Origin: Octadecabacter antarcticus 307
GTDB lineage: Bacteria > Pseudomonadota > Alphaproteobacteria > Rhodobacterales > Rhodobacteraceae
Reading direction: 5' to 3'
Length of the DNA: 64,000 bases
Assembly: GCF_000155675.2 (NCBI RefSeq)
Contig: NC_020911.1
Coordinates: 1,974,501 to 2,038,500, forward strand
The position numbers and the translations under genes are program-made. Positions 25,907-35,068 of the stretch are shown here, piece after piece. Position 1 is the first letter of the stretch. Every line of letters begins with the position of its first letter. The notes under the pieces were generated by a model. It saw nothing but the letters and a program-made list of their open reading frames with translations. It was not told the origin of the DNA and searched no databases.

Positions 25907-27766
25907 ATGGTCGGAGATACAATTAAGTTGACAGTGGGGCAGGCGCTAGTGCGTTATCTTATCAATCAGCACACGGAAATCGACGGCGAGCGTGTACCGC
26001 TTTTTGCGGGTGTTTTTGGTATTTTCGGCCATGGTAATGTGACGTGCCTGTCCGAGGCGCTTGAACAGGTGCAGGACGTTCTGCCAACCTGGCGCGGCCA
26101 GAACGAACAATCCATGGCGCTGGCCGCGATCGGCTTTGGTAAGGCGAAGCTGCGCCGCCAAATCATGATCGCGACTACTTCGGTTGGGCCGGGTGCAACC
26201 AACATGGTGACCGCTGCAGGTGTGGCGCATGCCAACCGCCTGCCGGTTCTGTTGATCTCGGGTGACACCTATATCAACCGCTTGCCAGACCCTGTGTTGC
26301 AGCAGGTCGAGCATTATGGTGAGCCATCGACGACCGTAAATGACAGCTTCCGCTCCGTGTCGCGGTTCTGGGACCGAATCATCCACCCTGCACAGATCAT
26401 TTCATCTCTTCCGCAGGCGGTCGCGACGATGCTGGAACCTGCTGACTGTGGTCCTGCATTCATTGGGCTGCCACAGGATGTTCAGGAAATTGCCTACGAT
26501 TATCCGGTCGAGTTTTTTGAAGAAACATTGTGGACCATTCCGCGCGCCCGCCCTGATCGCGATCAGGTTGCAGCAGCCGCCGCGCTTTTGAAAATCGCAA
26601 AGAAGCCGCTGATCATCTCTGGTGGCGGCGTGCGCTATTCCGGCGCAGCAGAGGTATTGGCTGATTTCGCCACGGCGCGTAGCATTCCGATGGCCGAGAC
26701 CATCGCGGGAAAAGGGGCGGTGATGCATGATCACTCCGCCTACGTCGGACCACTTGGCATTGAAGGTACGGACGCGGCCAAAGAAATGGCCGAAGGCGCT
26801 GATGTCGTGATTGCCGTTGGCACGCGACTACAGGACTTCACCACTGGGTCGTGGACGACATTTAATCGCGACACCCAATTCATCAATATTAATGCAGCCG
26901 GTTTCGATGCACGCAAACACCGATCTTTGCCAGTTGTTGGTGACGCGCTGGAATGCCTGTTAGACCTTGATGCGGCCATGGGCGACTGGACCTGTGATCC
27001 CGCACGCATGACAGAGGCGCAGGCGCTTTATGCAAATTGGAACGCCATGTTGGACGCGGGTCAAACGCCCACAGATGCTGCCGTTCCAAGCTATGCGCAG
27101 GTCATTGCCGTTGTGAACAAGGTAGCGACAGAAAAGGACACGATGGTCACGGCCGCTGGGGGCCTTCCGGGCGAGACGGTCAAGAACTGGCGCGTGAAAG
27201 CGCCCAATACTTTTGATTGCGAGTTCGGGTTTTCCTGCATGGGCTACGAGATCGCCGGGGCGTGGGGTCATGCAATGGCCAAAGATGGCGATGGTGTTCC
27301 TATCGTTATGGTCGGTGACGGGTCTTACATGATGATGAATTCAGACATCTATTCATCGGTATTGTCTGGGCACAAAATGATCGTTGTTGTCTGTGACAAT
27401 GGTGGTTTTGGCGTCATCAACCGCCTGCAAACGGGCATGGGCGTGCCGGGCTTTAATAACTTGCTCAAGGACAGCCGGGTTCTGAACAAGAACAATCCGC
27501 TACACGTGGACTTTGCCAAACACGCGGAATCCATGGGTGCTCTTTCGCGCCACTGCGACAGCCTAGCCGATCTTGAAGCGGCGATGGAATGGGCCCAAAC
27601 CACGGACCGCACCACGGTCATCAGCATCAATTCAGATGCCTACACTTGGACACCCGGCGGGGCCGATTGGTACGTAGGCGTCCCTGAAATCAACGAGCGA
27701 GAAAGCATCCGGGAAGCCCGTAAGGGTCAGGAAGCCTTCCGCGCCAAACAACGTCGGGGGGTCTGA
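25907..27766 (+). CDS. iolD: 3D-trihydroxycyclohexane-1,2-dione acylhydrolase
   Basis: 619 residues, thiamine-diphosphate enzyme of myo-inositol catabolism that opens the cyclohexanedione ring to 5-deoxyglucuronate. N-terminal Pyr domain with the early Glu (WRGQNEQSMALAAIGFGKA) and GVFGIFGHGNV; C-terminal PP domain with VMVGDGSYMMMNSDIYSSVLSGHKM (GDG...N diphosphate/metal motif) and CDNGGFGVINRLQ. Strong ribosome binding site (GGAGGGGG). Followed 3 bp later by iolE. The rest of the classical iol set (iolB, iolC, iolA) is not in the window. Confidence 0.95.
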   Translation: MVGDTIKLTVGQALVRYLINQHTEIDGERVPLFAGVFGIFGHGNVTCLSEALEQVQDVLPTWRGQNEQSMALAAIGFGKAKLRRQIMIATTSVGPGATNMVTAAGVAHANRLPVLLISGDTYINRLPDPVLQQVEHYGEPSTTVNDSFRSVSRFWDRIIHPAQIISSLPQAVATMLEPADCGPAFIGLPQDVQEIAYDYPVEFFEETLWTIPRARPDRDQVAAAAALLKIAKKPLIISGGGVRYSGAAEVLADFATARSIPMAETIAGKGAVMHDHSAYVGPLGIEGTDAAKEMAEGADVVIAVGTRLQDFTTGSWTTFNRDTQFININAAGFDARKHRSLPVVGDALECLLDLDAAMGDWTCDPARMTEAQALYANWNAMLDAGQTPTDAAVPSYAQVIAVVNKVATEKDTMVTAAGGLPGETVKNWRVKAPNTFDCEFGFSCMGYEIAGAWGHAMAKDGDGVPIVMVGDGSYMMMNSDIYSSVLSGHKMIVVVCDNGGFGVINRLQTGMGVPGFNNLLKDSRVLNKNNPLHVDFAKHAESMGALSRHCDSLADLEAAMEWAQTTDRTTVISINSDAYTWTPGGADWYVGVPEINERESIREARKGQEAFRAKQRRGV

Positions 27767-27769
27767 TCC

Positions 27770-28666
27770 ATGCTGAAAGCTCGACTTGGGATCGCACCGA
27801 TTGCGTGGTGGAATGACGATCTGGCCGAACTGTCAGATGATGTCAGCCTTGATGAATGTCTGCGGCAAGCGGCCGAGGCTGGTATGACGGGCATGGAAAC
27901 GGGCCGCCGCTTTCCGATGAACATGGATGAACTTGGGCCCATTCTCGACCGTCATGGCATCTCTGTCTGCGGGGGCTGGTTTTCGGGGCTGTTGCTGGAC
28001 GGAGACATCGAGGTCGAGAAAGACCGCATTGCCGAGCAGCACTTATTCTTTAAGGCCGCTGGTGCGCCTTGCATCGTCTACGGCGAAACTGCTCGCTCGG
28101 TTCAGGGTGAACGCAATACGCCCTTGACGCGAAAGCCCAAACTGACCGAGGCTGAGATGGCAGCCTATGGGCGCAAGGTCTCGGATTTTGCTGATTGGTG
28201 CGCGGCGGAAGGCATGCCGCTCAGCTATCATCACCACATGGCGGCGGCGGTTGAAACCGAGGCCGAGCTTGATCTCTTCATGAAGCATTCTTCGGTGCCG
28301 CTTCTGTATGACGCGGGTCACATGGCCTTTGCTGGTGGCGATGTGATGCGGGTAATTAACACCCATGCAGCTCGGATCTCGCATGTCCACACCAAGGATG
28401 TACGGATGGAGGTCATAAACGCTCTCAACCGTAGCAAGGAGAGTTTCCTCGACGCCGTGATCAAAGGCGCGTTCACCGTTCCCGGCGATGGCTCGTTGGA
28501 TTTCGAAGCGATAGTCAAGGCCCTTGCGGCCAGGGGTTATGAGGGTTGGTTCGTGGTTGAGGCGGAACAAGACCCGGTGAAGAACCCACCGCTAAAGATG
28601 GCCCAGGTCGGCCACAAGGAACTCATGCGTGTAATGGCGGCGGCAGGCTATGAGGTCACAAAATGA
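27770..28666 (+). CDS. iolE: myo-Inosose-2 dehydratase
   Basis: 298 residues, TIM-barrel of the xylose-isomerase-like family that dehydrates 2-keto-myo-inositol to the diketone used by IolD. Typical opening LGIAPIAWWNDDLAELSDDVSL, SYHHHMAAAVETEAELD, metal-site stretch LLYDAGHMAFAGGD, and GWFVVEAEQDPVKNPPL. It overlaps the following SDR gene by 4 bp. Confidence 0.94.
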   Translation: MLKARLGIAPIAWWNDDLAELSDDVSLDECLRQAAEAGMTGMETGRRFPMNMDELGPILDRHGISVCGGWFSGLLLDGDIEVEKDRIAEQHLFFKAAGAPCIVYGETARSVQGERNTPLTRKPKLTEAEMAAYGRKVSDFADWCAAEGMPLSYHHHMAAAVETEAELDLFMKHSSVPLLYDAGHMAFAGGDVMRVINTHAARISHVHTKDVRMEVINALNRSKESFLDAVIKGAFTVPGDGSLDFEAIVKALAARGYEGWFVVEAEQDPVKNPPLKMAQVGHKELMRVMAAAGYEVTK

Positions 28667-29218
28667 AACTTATTGATGGAAAAATCGCCGTTGTAACGGG
28701 CGGCACCAAAGGTTTGTGCGCGGCCATCGCGCGGAATTTTGCCATGGCCGTTGCTGCAGGCATGGCTATAGTAGGACGCGGCGCCGAAAAAGGCCGTAAG
28801 GTAGCCGAAGCCATCGAGGCCAAAACCGCCGTGCCGATGCTGGTGGTCGCGGCTGACCTTGGCAACATTGATGACGTGCGCCAGACCATGGCAGAAGCTG
28901 ACGCGCGCTTTGGACGGGTTGATATTCTTGTCAACGCAGCTGACCTGACCGATCGGTCACCCAATAGGAACACCACGCCGGAACTCTTTGACCGGAAGTT
29001 TGCTGTCAACACTCGAGCGCTGTTATTCCTCATGCAGGATGCAGTCAAAATCATGGAGCGCGAAGGGATCGAGGGCCGGATCGTGAATATTGGCTCCGCC
29101 TCGGAATTTGTGGGTCAGCCCTTCATCGACCTCTATAGCGCGTCCAAAGCCGTGCTGGCCGCATTGACCCGCAACTCAGGCTATGCGCTGATGAGCAACC
29201 ATATTTATGTCAACTATA

Positions 29219-30354
29219 CCGCAGCTACGGCAAAACCCGAAATTTTTCATGAGTTATGACGCGGAAATTGTCTGAGACTTGGCTTCGGAAGGTTTTCCAC
29301 TCATTTTGGATGGTTTCGCGAAAGAATTTCAGGATCGCATTCGCGAACTGTTTTTGTGTCGGGTGATATCGATTGTGCGTCACATGTTGATGCATGACCG
29401 CCCATAATCGCTCGATGGGGTTGAGATGTGGGCAATATGGCGGCAACTGGATAAGATGTATGCGGCAGTCTGGCCTTGCGAGAAAGGCCCTGACATCTGG
29501 CCCTTTGTGATAGGCGGCATTGTCCCAGATGACGTGGATCATTCGCTTGTCGGGATTGCGAGCCTCAATCTTGGCCAGAAGTTGCGCGGCACTAACGCCG
29601 TCGACGGTGGTTGGCTCGACAAAGGGCGTGTCGAAGGTTTCGAGGTTCAGCGCGCCATGGATGTTTACGCGGCCACGCCCTGCTGTAGTTTTGATCGCCG
29701 GGTTTGATCCTGCCTTTACCCAGCCATGGCTGGGTTTTGTCTGATATTCAGGATGTACAGCATCAGCGAAATAGACGGCTTCATCTGCGCCCAGATCGCC
29801 CATCAGACGTTCGTACAATGCGATAAATGCGGCCTGCTTTTCAGCAGAGACAACGCGCGGCAGGGCCTTGGGCTTGCGATATTCAAACCCCAACCGGGCA
29901 AGAAGCTTGATGCAGCCAGAGTGCGAGTAGCGCAGGCCAAATTTTGTTGAAACGTGGGCTCTTATCTCAACCGACGAGTGGCAGAAGCGGCCGTCCAGCC
30001 AGTCGCATAATGCCGCCTCTTGGTCAGCGGCCATACGAGATTGACCGCCTTTCCAGCCATCAACTGCAAGCGCATCCCAGCCGTTTTCACGATAGGTTTT
30101 GTGCCAGCCGCGAACGGTGTCGTCGTCCAAATATAGAAATTCCGCGATTACCTGACAGGACTTCCCATCATCCAGCAAAAGAAGCGCATTTGCACGCCGT
30201 GCAATCCCATGATCTTCGCGTTGACTGCGAACACAGACCTCAAGCTCAAGGCGCTCCATGGGAGAAAGAAAACCGGGACGGATCATGCAGATAGCTGAAT
30301 CGGTCTACGTCCAGACGTCAACCCGTCAAAATTCGGGTGATCGAGGACTCTGTG
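29219..30354 (-). mobile_element. IS630 family element
   Basis: 1136 bp inserted in the SDR gene. The outer ends share a partial inverted repeat whose best block, ACCCGAA, lies at equal distance (16 bases) from each end. TATA flanks both sides, as expected for TA-targeting IS630 elements. Confidence 0.85.
29225..30286 (-). CDS. IS630 family transposase
   Basis: 353 residues. N-terminal helix-turn-helix (IARRANALLLLDDGKSCQVIAEFLYLDDDTVRGWHKTY), then a DDE domain: VYFADAVHPEYQ (first Asp), HVIWDNAAYHKGPDV (second Asp) and PPYCPHLNPIERLWAVMH (Glu). Uninterrupted, so probably functional. The stop codon lies 6 bp from the IS end. Confidence 0.93.
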   Translation of the reverse strand: MIRPGFLSPMERLELEVCVRSQREDHGIARRANALLLLDDGKSCQVIAEFLYLDDDTVRGWHKTYRENGWDALAVDGWKGGQSRMAADQEAALCDWLDGRFCHSSVEIRAHVSTKFGLRYSHSGCIKLLARLGFEYRKPKALPRVVSAEKQAAFIALYERLMGDLGADEAVYFADAVHPEYQTKPSHGWVKAGSNPAIKTTAGRGRVNIHGALNLETFDTPFVEPTTVDGVSAAQLLAKIEARNPDKRMIHVIWDNAAYHKGPDVRAFLARPDCRIHLIQLPPYCPHLNPIERLWAVMHQHVTHNRYHPTQKQFANAILKFFRETIQNEWKTFRSQVSDNFRVITHEKFRVLP

Positions 30355-30817
30355 TATAACTCGATATCGGTTGGATGGCATCTGACAACGAGAGTGCGCT
30401 TTAATTGTCCGAAACTGGCGACACGGATTGGGAGAAGAAAGCCAATGCGAGCCAGCCTTTCGGTAGGCTTCTGGATCGGGAAGAAGTTGTGCGAGCTGTT
30501 TTGTGGATGTCATTCGACAATAGCGGGATGATGACTGCCGCAGTTATCCATTTTGATCAGTCCGTTTGGGATGGATATGACGGACAAGCCCCCGCTCCCA
30601 CCGAAAAACTGAGAGCCTAGCCTGTCTGTCGTCATAAGAAGTTGAAGTATATAGCGGATGTGCAATACTCATCGCGCCGTTATCCGCGTTTATGCCACAC
30701 TCAAATAGCCAAGAAGGCTCTTGGCGTGATCCGGTTTGTGTTCTGGTTCTGGTTTTGGTGCCGAAGGCCCTCCGATGCCTAATTGCGAATGTTTGAAGCA
30801 GCAAAGTGAGGCACAAG

Positions 30818-32503
30818 ATGCTCGATAGTGAAATATTGGCTATGATCAAGTTTCTCGAAAATACGCGTACACCGGCCACAAGTAGTTTGGGAATTGAAAC
30901 GTCGGACCCCTACTGGATGATGACATTGGCGCTGTTGGGACGTTACTATCAAAAGCAGAGCATCACGATCTCTTCGCTCGCTAACTCTGCTGGTGGTGCT
31001 TACACAACGGCGTTGCGCAACATTGAAAAGATGGAGAAAGCAGGCCTAATCAAACGGCGCGGTTCCGATTACAACAAGAAGCATATCATCATCGAACCGG
31101 AAGAGAGGCTCATCATCAACTTCCGTTCCTATTGCCTCTCGTTGAAAACTCAAGTCGGGTCTATGTTTGGCTTGAACCAGGATGATCAGCCTGACTTTAC
31201 ATTTGGTGGTGCCTATTTGGCCGCTAAGATCATACCGCGACCGAGAAAGCTGCCACATCCTATCAGTCTTAAAGGGCCATTGCGTCTCTTGCTAAAGGAC
31301 GATCCCACATTTCTGTCCTTGGTTCGAATTAAGGAGGAGGTCGCTCGATGTCTGGGTGTCGAAGTTGAGATAGATGTACTGAAATATGATGAACTCTACG
31401 CAGCATTGTTGGAAAATGCAGATAAACAATCATCCAACTATGATTTAGTCGCCGTGGATATGCCTTGGCTGGGGCTTCTTCAAAGCAGAAGTGCTATTAC
31501 GCCGATTGGACGCCTTGCTGAACGCAGCAATCTTAATACTTTCGATTTTTATGCTGCTGCGTGGGAGGGTGGAAATTGTAATGGGGAGCTGATGGGTATA
31601 CCTTACGCTCCGGCCGCTGAGCTCTTTTTGTATAGAAAAGACATTTTTGCGGATCATGGCCTTATCGCTCCCAGCACTGTCCAAGAAGTCATTGATGCAG
31701 CGCGTTTGATCAATGATCCAACAAATGGAAGATATGGCGTATCTTGGAACGCTGCGCGGGGGCATGCAATTGGACAAACATTTATACAGGTACTTGGCGC
31801 CTTTGGTCAGCCTCCTGTCAGCCTGAGAAAATTCGGAGAAAACTATGATCTTAATACTTCCTCGGAATTGCTGCGCCCCAAACTTGACACTGAAGCGGGG
31901 CACGCCGCACTCGAGTTTCTCCGCGAGCTTGTCCGCTATTCTCCGCCCGATATAAAGGACATGGATTGGTACAGTCGGATTGAGGCCTATCGCTCGGGTC
32001 GAACAGCAATGACATACGAATGGTCTTCACAGACTGTTAGTTTCGAGGAGGATACGCATTCTCCCTCCCGCGGTAAAACTGGCTATCTTCCTCACCCACG
32101 GGGGCCGAAAGGGAAAAACATCTCGCCCATGGGAGGTTATATAATGTCGGTGCCTTCCAACCTTTCAAAAGAGCGTGTCGAACCTGCATGGTGTGCTTTG
32201 CGGTGGCTCGCCAGTCCTGAAATGGTCAAACAACTCATCCTAAATGGGAGTCCAGTCAATCTTCGATATAGTGTCGCTGCTGATCCGGAGGTTTCGCGAG
32301 CGGACGCTGTGGTCCGCCATGTTGATGCGCTCGCGAGGTTAGATCAATTACAGCATTGGTGTCGACCGGCGATCCCGCAAATGAATGACATGACTAGGAT
32401 CGTGGGAGAACTGCTGCATGACCACCTATGGGACGGGCACGAATCGAAGAACTTGTTGCGAGAAATGGAAGAAAATCTGGCGGGGTTATTCGAAGGTGAC
32501 TAG
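30818..32503 (+). CDS. Winged-helix protein fused to ABC-type solute-binding domain (putative sensor-regulator)
   Basis: I use ATG 30818 (GAGG six bases before); a GTG at 30806 is the alternative. About 561 residues, no signal peptide. Residues ~40-110 are a MarR-like winged helix (SSLANSAGGAYTTALRNIEK, MEKAGLIKRRG). From ~150 to the end is a family 1 solute-binding domain that aligns with the secreted binding protein encoded next: YDLVAVDMPWLG versus YDLIAVDLPQFG, and GVSWNAARGHAIGQTF versus GICWNAARGTALGQTF. I infer a cytoplasmic transcription factor that recruited a duplicate of the transporter's binding protein as its ligand sensor. I know of no characterised example. Confidence 0.88.
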   Translation: MLDSEILAMIKFLENTRTPATSSLGIETSDPYWMMTLALLGRYYQKQSITISSLANSAGGAYTTALRNIEKMEKAGLIKRRGSDYNKKHIIIEPEERLIINFRSYCLSLKTQVGSMFGLNQDDQPDFTFGGAYLAAKIIPRPRKLPHPISLKGPLRLLLKDDPTFLSLVRIKEEVARCLGVEVEIDVLKYDELYAALLENADKQSSNYDLVAVDMPWLGLLQSRSAITPIGRLAERSNLNTFDFYAAAWEGGNCNGELMGIPYAPAAELFLYRKDIFADHGLIAPSTVQEVIDAARLINDPTNGRYGVSWNAARGHAIGQTFIQVLGAFGQPPVSLRKFGENYDLNTSSELLRPKLDTEAGHAALEFLRELVRYSPPDIKDMDWYSRIEAYRSGRTAMTYEWSSQTVSFEEDTHSPSRGKTGYLPHPRGPKGKNISPMGGYIMSVPSNLSKERVEPAWCALRWLASPEMVKQLILNGSPVNLRYSVAADPEVSRADAVVRHVDALARLDQLQHWCRPAIPQMNDMTRIVGELLHDHLWDGHESKNLLREMEENLAGLFEGD

Positions 32504-32556
32504 CTTTACTTCGGCTTACCAAGAATAAATTATCCTTTTCAAGCAGTGCCTTATAA

Positions 32557-32573
32557 TTGTTCATATTGAACAA
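32557..32573. promoter_or_regulatory. Perfect palindrome upstream of the binding-protein gene
   Basis: TTGTTCA-TAT-TGAACAA, a 7-3-7 perfect inverted repeat 140 bp upstream of the binding-protein start and 54 bp after the regulator gene. A candidate operator for the winged-helix fusion protein. Confidence 0.5.
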
Positions 32574-32627
32574 CGAGGTCCTTATTATGAGGGATCTCTT
32601 ATGGCATATTCTAGGGAGGCGGCTTCC

Positions 32628-32647
32628 ATCGATGTAGGAGCATCGAT
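32628..32647. promoter_or_regulatory. Second inverted repeat before the binding-protein gene
   Basis: ATCGATG-TAGGAG-CATCGAT, perfect 7-bp arms. Could be a second operator or a leader stem-loop that hides the TAGGAG sequence in its loop. Confidence 0.4.
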
Positions 32648-32696
32648 AATTTGGTTTCCGTCGTAGAAGTATAATAATTCCAAGGGAGGAATGAAA

Positions 32697-34046
32697 ATGA
32701 CAAAAGAAAAACTGGGTTTTTCTAGTTTCAGCGTGCGTTCGCTGCTAGGAGCAACCGCGTTGATGACTGCTACGGCGATCCCCGCCCATGCGCAATCCGT
32801 CTTGGACGGTGAAACGATCCGAATTCTTGCAATCGGCGACCCCGTCTTCCAAGTAATGCAGAGCATGCAAGACGAACTGGAAACCATGGCAGGCGGCAAA
32901 ATTCAGCTGGATGTACGCCCATTCGATGTTTTGCGTCAGCAAGTTTTACTCAATGCAAAAAACAGCGATTCAGGCTATGATTTGATTGCGGTCGACCTGC
33001 CGCAATTTGGCGAGTATCGTCCGTATCTCACAGACCTAAATCCGCTGATCGCCGCGTCGGATTATGATGGGTCTGATTTCCATGACGTTGCATGGAGTGG
33101 AGCACAATTTGGTGGCCAGCAACTCGGCATCCCGATCCAACCGCACCCGCAAATTCTTGCCTATCGTAAGGACCTCTTTGACGCTGCAGAAATTGCTGCA
33201 CCCGTCACAACAGAAGACGTGCTAAATGCAGCGAAGGCGCTGCACGGCTCGCAGGCGGGTCTGAGCGGGATTTGCTGGAACGCCGCCCGCGGCACAGCTC
33301 TGGGTCAGACATTCATGATGAACATGGGCGATTTCGGACAAGCACCTATTGATCTTTCGCATGATGGGACTTCTTTCGCAATGAGCGACATCCAGCCGGA
33401 AAACATGCATCCGATGATCACGTCCGATGCTGGTTATGCTACTGCGAACTATCTAATGGAGCTGATGAAATACTCTCCTCCCGGCGTTCTCAATATGGCT
33501 TGGGACGAGCGTGTTCGGGTTTACGGTCAGGGTGGCTGTGCGATGACCTATATCTGGTCTGGCCGTTCGGCGATTTTCGAACTTGACGAAGCTTCGGCTG
33601 CCAAAGGCAATACCGGTTACGTACCCCATCCGCATGGACCTGGAGCGCCGGCCGCATCGACACTTGGCGGTTGGTATCTTTCCATCCCCAACAATCTCGA
33701 TGAGAGTCGCGTCGATCTGGCCTGGGAATTTGCCGATTGGCTTACTAGTGCCGAGATGCTTGCCAAATATACTGAAGGCGGCAACTGTGTAAGCCCCCGG
33801 CATTCCGTCAGCCAAGATCCAGCTGTTATCGCCAGGTGCCCAGTAATTCCATTTGTTGACGCCATGGCGGAGGCTGGTCAGCTTCAAGGCTGGCAGCGTC
33901 CGCCGGTTCTGGAAATTCAGGGCATCGTCGACGTACTTGGTACCGAAATGCACCAGATGCTTGCAGGCGAGAAGACCCCAGGTGAAGCTGTTGAGAACTC
34001 CCAGAATCTGATCGACCGCATGATGCAGGCGGCCGGCTACTACTAA
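32697..34046 (+). CDS. ABC transporter extracellular solute-binding protein (family 1)
   Basis: ATG 32697 has GGAGG seven bases upstream; ATG 32691 would be one base from it. About 449 residues with a signal peptide (hydrophobic SLLGATALMTATAIPAHA, cleavage near AHA-QS). Type II binding-protein fold for sugars or polyols: IRILAIGDPVFQVMQ, YDLIAVDLPQFGEY, GICWNAARGTALGQTF, GYVPHPHGPG. It delivers ligand to the permeases encoded downstream. The IolG and isomerase genes at the end of the operon suggest an inositol-like polyol. Confidence 0.92.
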   Translation: MTKEKLGFSSFSVRSLLGATALMTATAIPAHAQSVLDGETIRILAIGDPVFQVMQSMQDELETMAGGKIQLDVRPFDVLRQQVLLNAKNSDSGYDLIAVDLPQFGEYRPYLTDLNPLIAASDYDGSDFHDVAWSGAQFGGQQLGIPIQPHPQILAYRKDLFDAAEIAAPVTTEDVLNAAKALHGSQAGLSGICWNAARGTALGQTFMMNMGDFGQAPIDLSHDGTSFAMSDIQPENMHPMITSDAGYATANYLMELMKYSPPGVLNMAWDERVRVYGQGGCAMTYIWSGRSAIFELDEASAAKGNTGYVPHPHGPGAPAASTLGGWYLSIPNNLDESRVDLAWEFADWLTSAEMLAKYTEGGNCVSPRHSVSQDPAVIARCPVIPFVDAMAEAGQLQGWQRPPVLEIQGIVDVLGTEMHQMLAGEKTPGEAVENSQNLIDRMMQAAGYY

Positions 34047-34064
34047 GCAGGTATACCCAGATCA

Positions 34065-34094
34065 GAGGGTGGCGTTGACTGTCGCGCCGCCCTC
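34065..34094 (+). promoter_or_regulatory. Intercistronic stem-loop after the binding-protein gene
   Basis: GAGGGTGGCG pairs with CGCCGCCCTC (one G-U), loop 10 nt, no T-run. Such hairpins after the binding-protein gene often stabilise the upstream mRNA or lower downstream expression. Confidence 0.55.
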
Positions 34095-34186
34095 ATGGAA
34101 CAACGGGATGCCCGAAATTGAAGGGCTGCGCGTTCTACCTCCTGATAGATCCATCAGCAACAAGATAAAAAGAGGAGGCGATTAAA

Positions 34187-35068
34187 ATGTCTCAACGACT
34201 TGAGGCGCGTCGCGCTGCTACAATTCTCGTGTTGCCGGCAATAATATTGCTACTCGCGCTGAATATTTTTCCGATCATTTATGCGGCCTATATCAGCCTG
34301 CATCATTGGAACCTTGCTAGTCCGAACCCCCCTCGCTTTGCTGGGCTCTTCAATTATGAAGAACTGCTTATTGATGAGCGTTTTTCCAATTCGTTGATGG
34401 TGTCTGGGCAATTCATTTTTTTAGCCGTTGGCATTGAATTGCTGCTCGGTTTCGCACTGGCTTTTGTATTCAATTCAAAACTTCCCGGTTTGGACACGTT
34501 GCGGAAGATTTCCCTGCTTCCTGTCATGGCGATGCCGCTCGTAGTAGGACTCACTTGGTTCTATATGTTGAACGAGAACTTTGGCGTTACGAATTGGATC
34601 GTGACCCTTTTTGGCTTTGAACGGCAACCGTTTCTAACAGATCAGACGCTGTCCATCCTGAGCGTCGTCCTAACGGATGTATGGCAATGGACGCCGTTTG
34701 TGACGCTAGTCATTTTTGCTGCCCTCCAATCCTTGCCGGAGTATGTGTTTGAAGCAGCTCGGATGGATGGCCTGAACGAACGTCAAATCTTTTTCAAGAT
34801 GACGTTGCCCTTGTTGCGGCCCGCAATCCTAGTGGTTCTGGTCATTCGCGCTGTCGATGCGTTTCGAATGATCGAACTGATCTTTATGATGACAAAGGGG
34901 GGGCCTGCGGGCGCGACCGAAGTGATGCCCTGGTATTTATACACCACAGGATTTTTGTCCCTGAACCTCGGATATGCCGCGGCAATGGCCGTTGTCATGA
35001 TCATCGTTGTGACGCTTGTGGCTCAAGTTTTGGTACGGAAAATTGTCAATCAAGGAGAGATGGAATGA
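34187..35068 (+). CDS. ABC sugar permease (MalF/UgpA-like)
   Basis: 293 residues, about six membrane segments. The EAA loop is EAARMDGLNERQIFFKMTLPLLRP (residues ~190-213), which docks an ATPase. Good ribosome binding site (GAGGAGG). Its stop overlaps the next permease start by 4 bp. Confidence 0.93.
   Translation: MSQRLEARRAATILVLPAIILLLALNIFPIIYAAYISLHHWNLASPNPPRFAGLFNYEELLIDERFSNSLMVSGQFIFLAVGIELLLGFALAFVFNSKLPGLDTLRKISLLPVMAMPLVVGLTWFYMLNENFGVTNWIVTLFGFERQPFLTDQTLSILSVVLTDVWQWTPFVTLVIFAALQSLPEYVFEAARMDGLNERQIFFKMTLPLLRPAILVVLVIRAVDAFRMIELIFMMTKGGPAGATEVMPWYLYTTGFLSLNLGYAAAMAVVMIIVVTLVAQVLVRKIVNQGEME

Larger units (their letters stand above)
28663..30620 (+). pseudogene. Short-chain dehydrogenase split by IS630 and frameshifted
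   Basis: The N-terminal 185 codons are a normal SDR: VVTGGTKGLCAAIARNFA (TGxxxGxG), NAADLTDRS, GRIVNIGSASEF, and YxxxK as LYSASKAVLAALTR. At 29218 an IS630 enters. After its right end at 30355 the frame resumes as YNSISVGWHLTT, then needs one more frameshift near 30400 to reach QPFGRLLDREEVVRAVLWMSFDNSG and VIHFDQSVWDGYD, the usual SDR end. A TATA is present on both sides of the IS. Confidence 0.88.
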
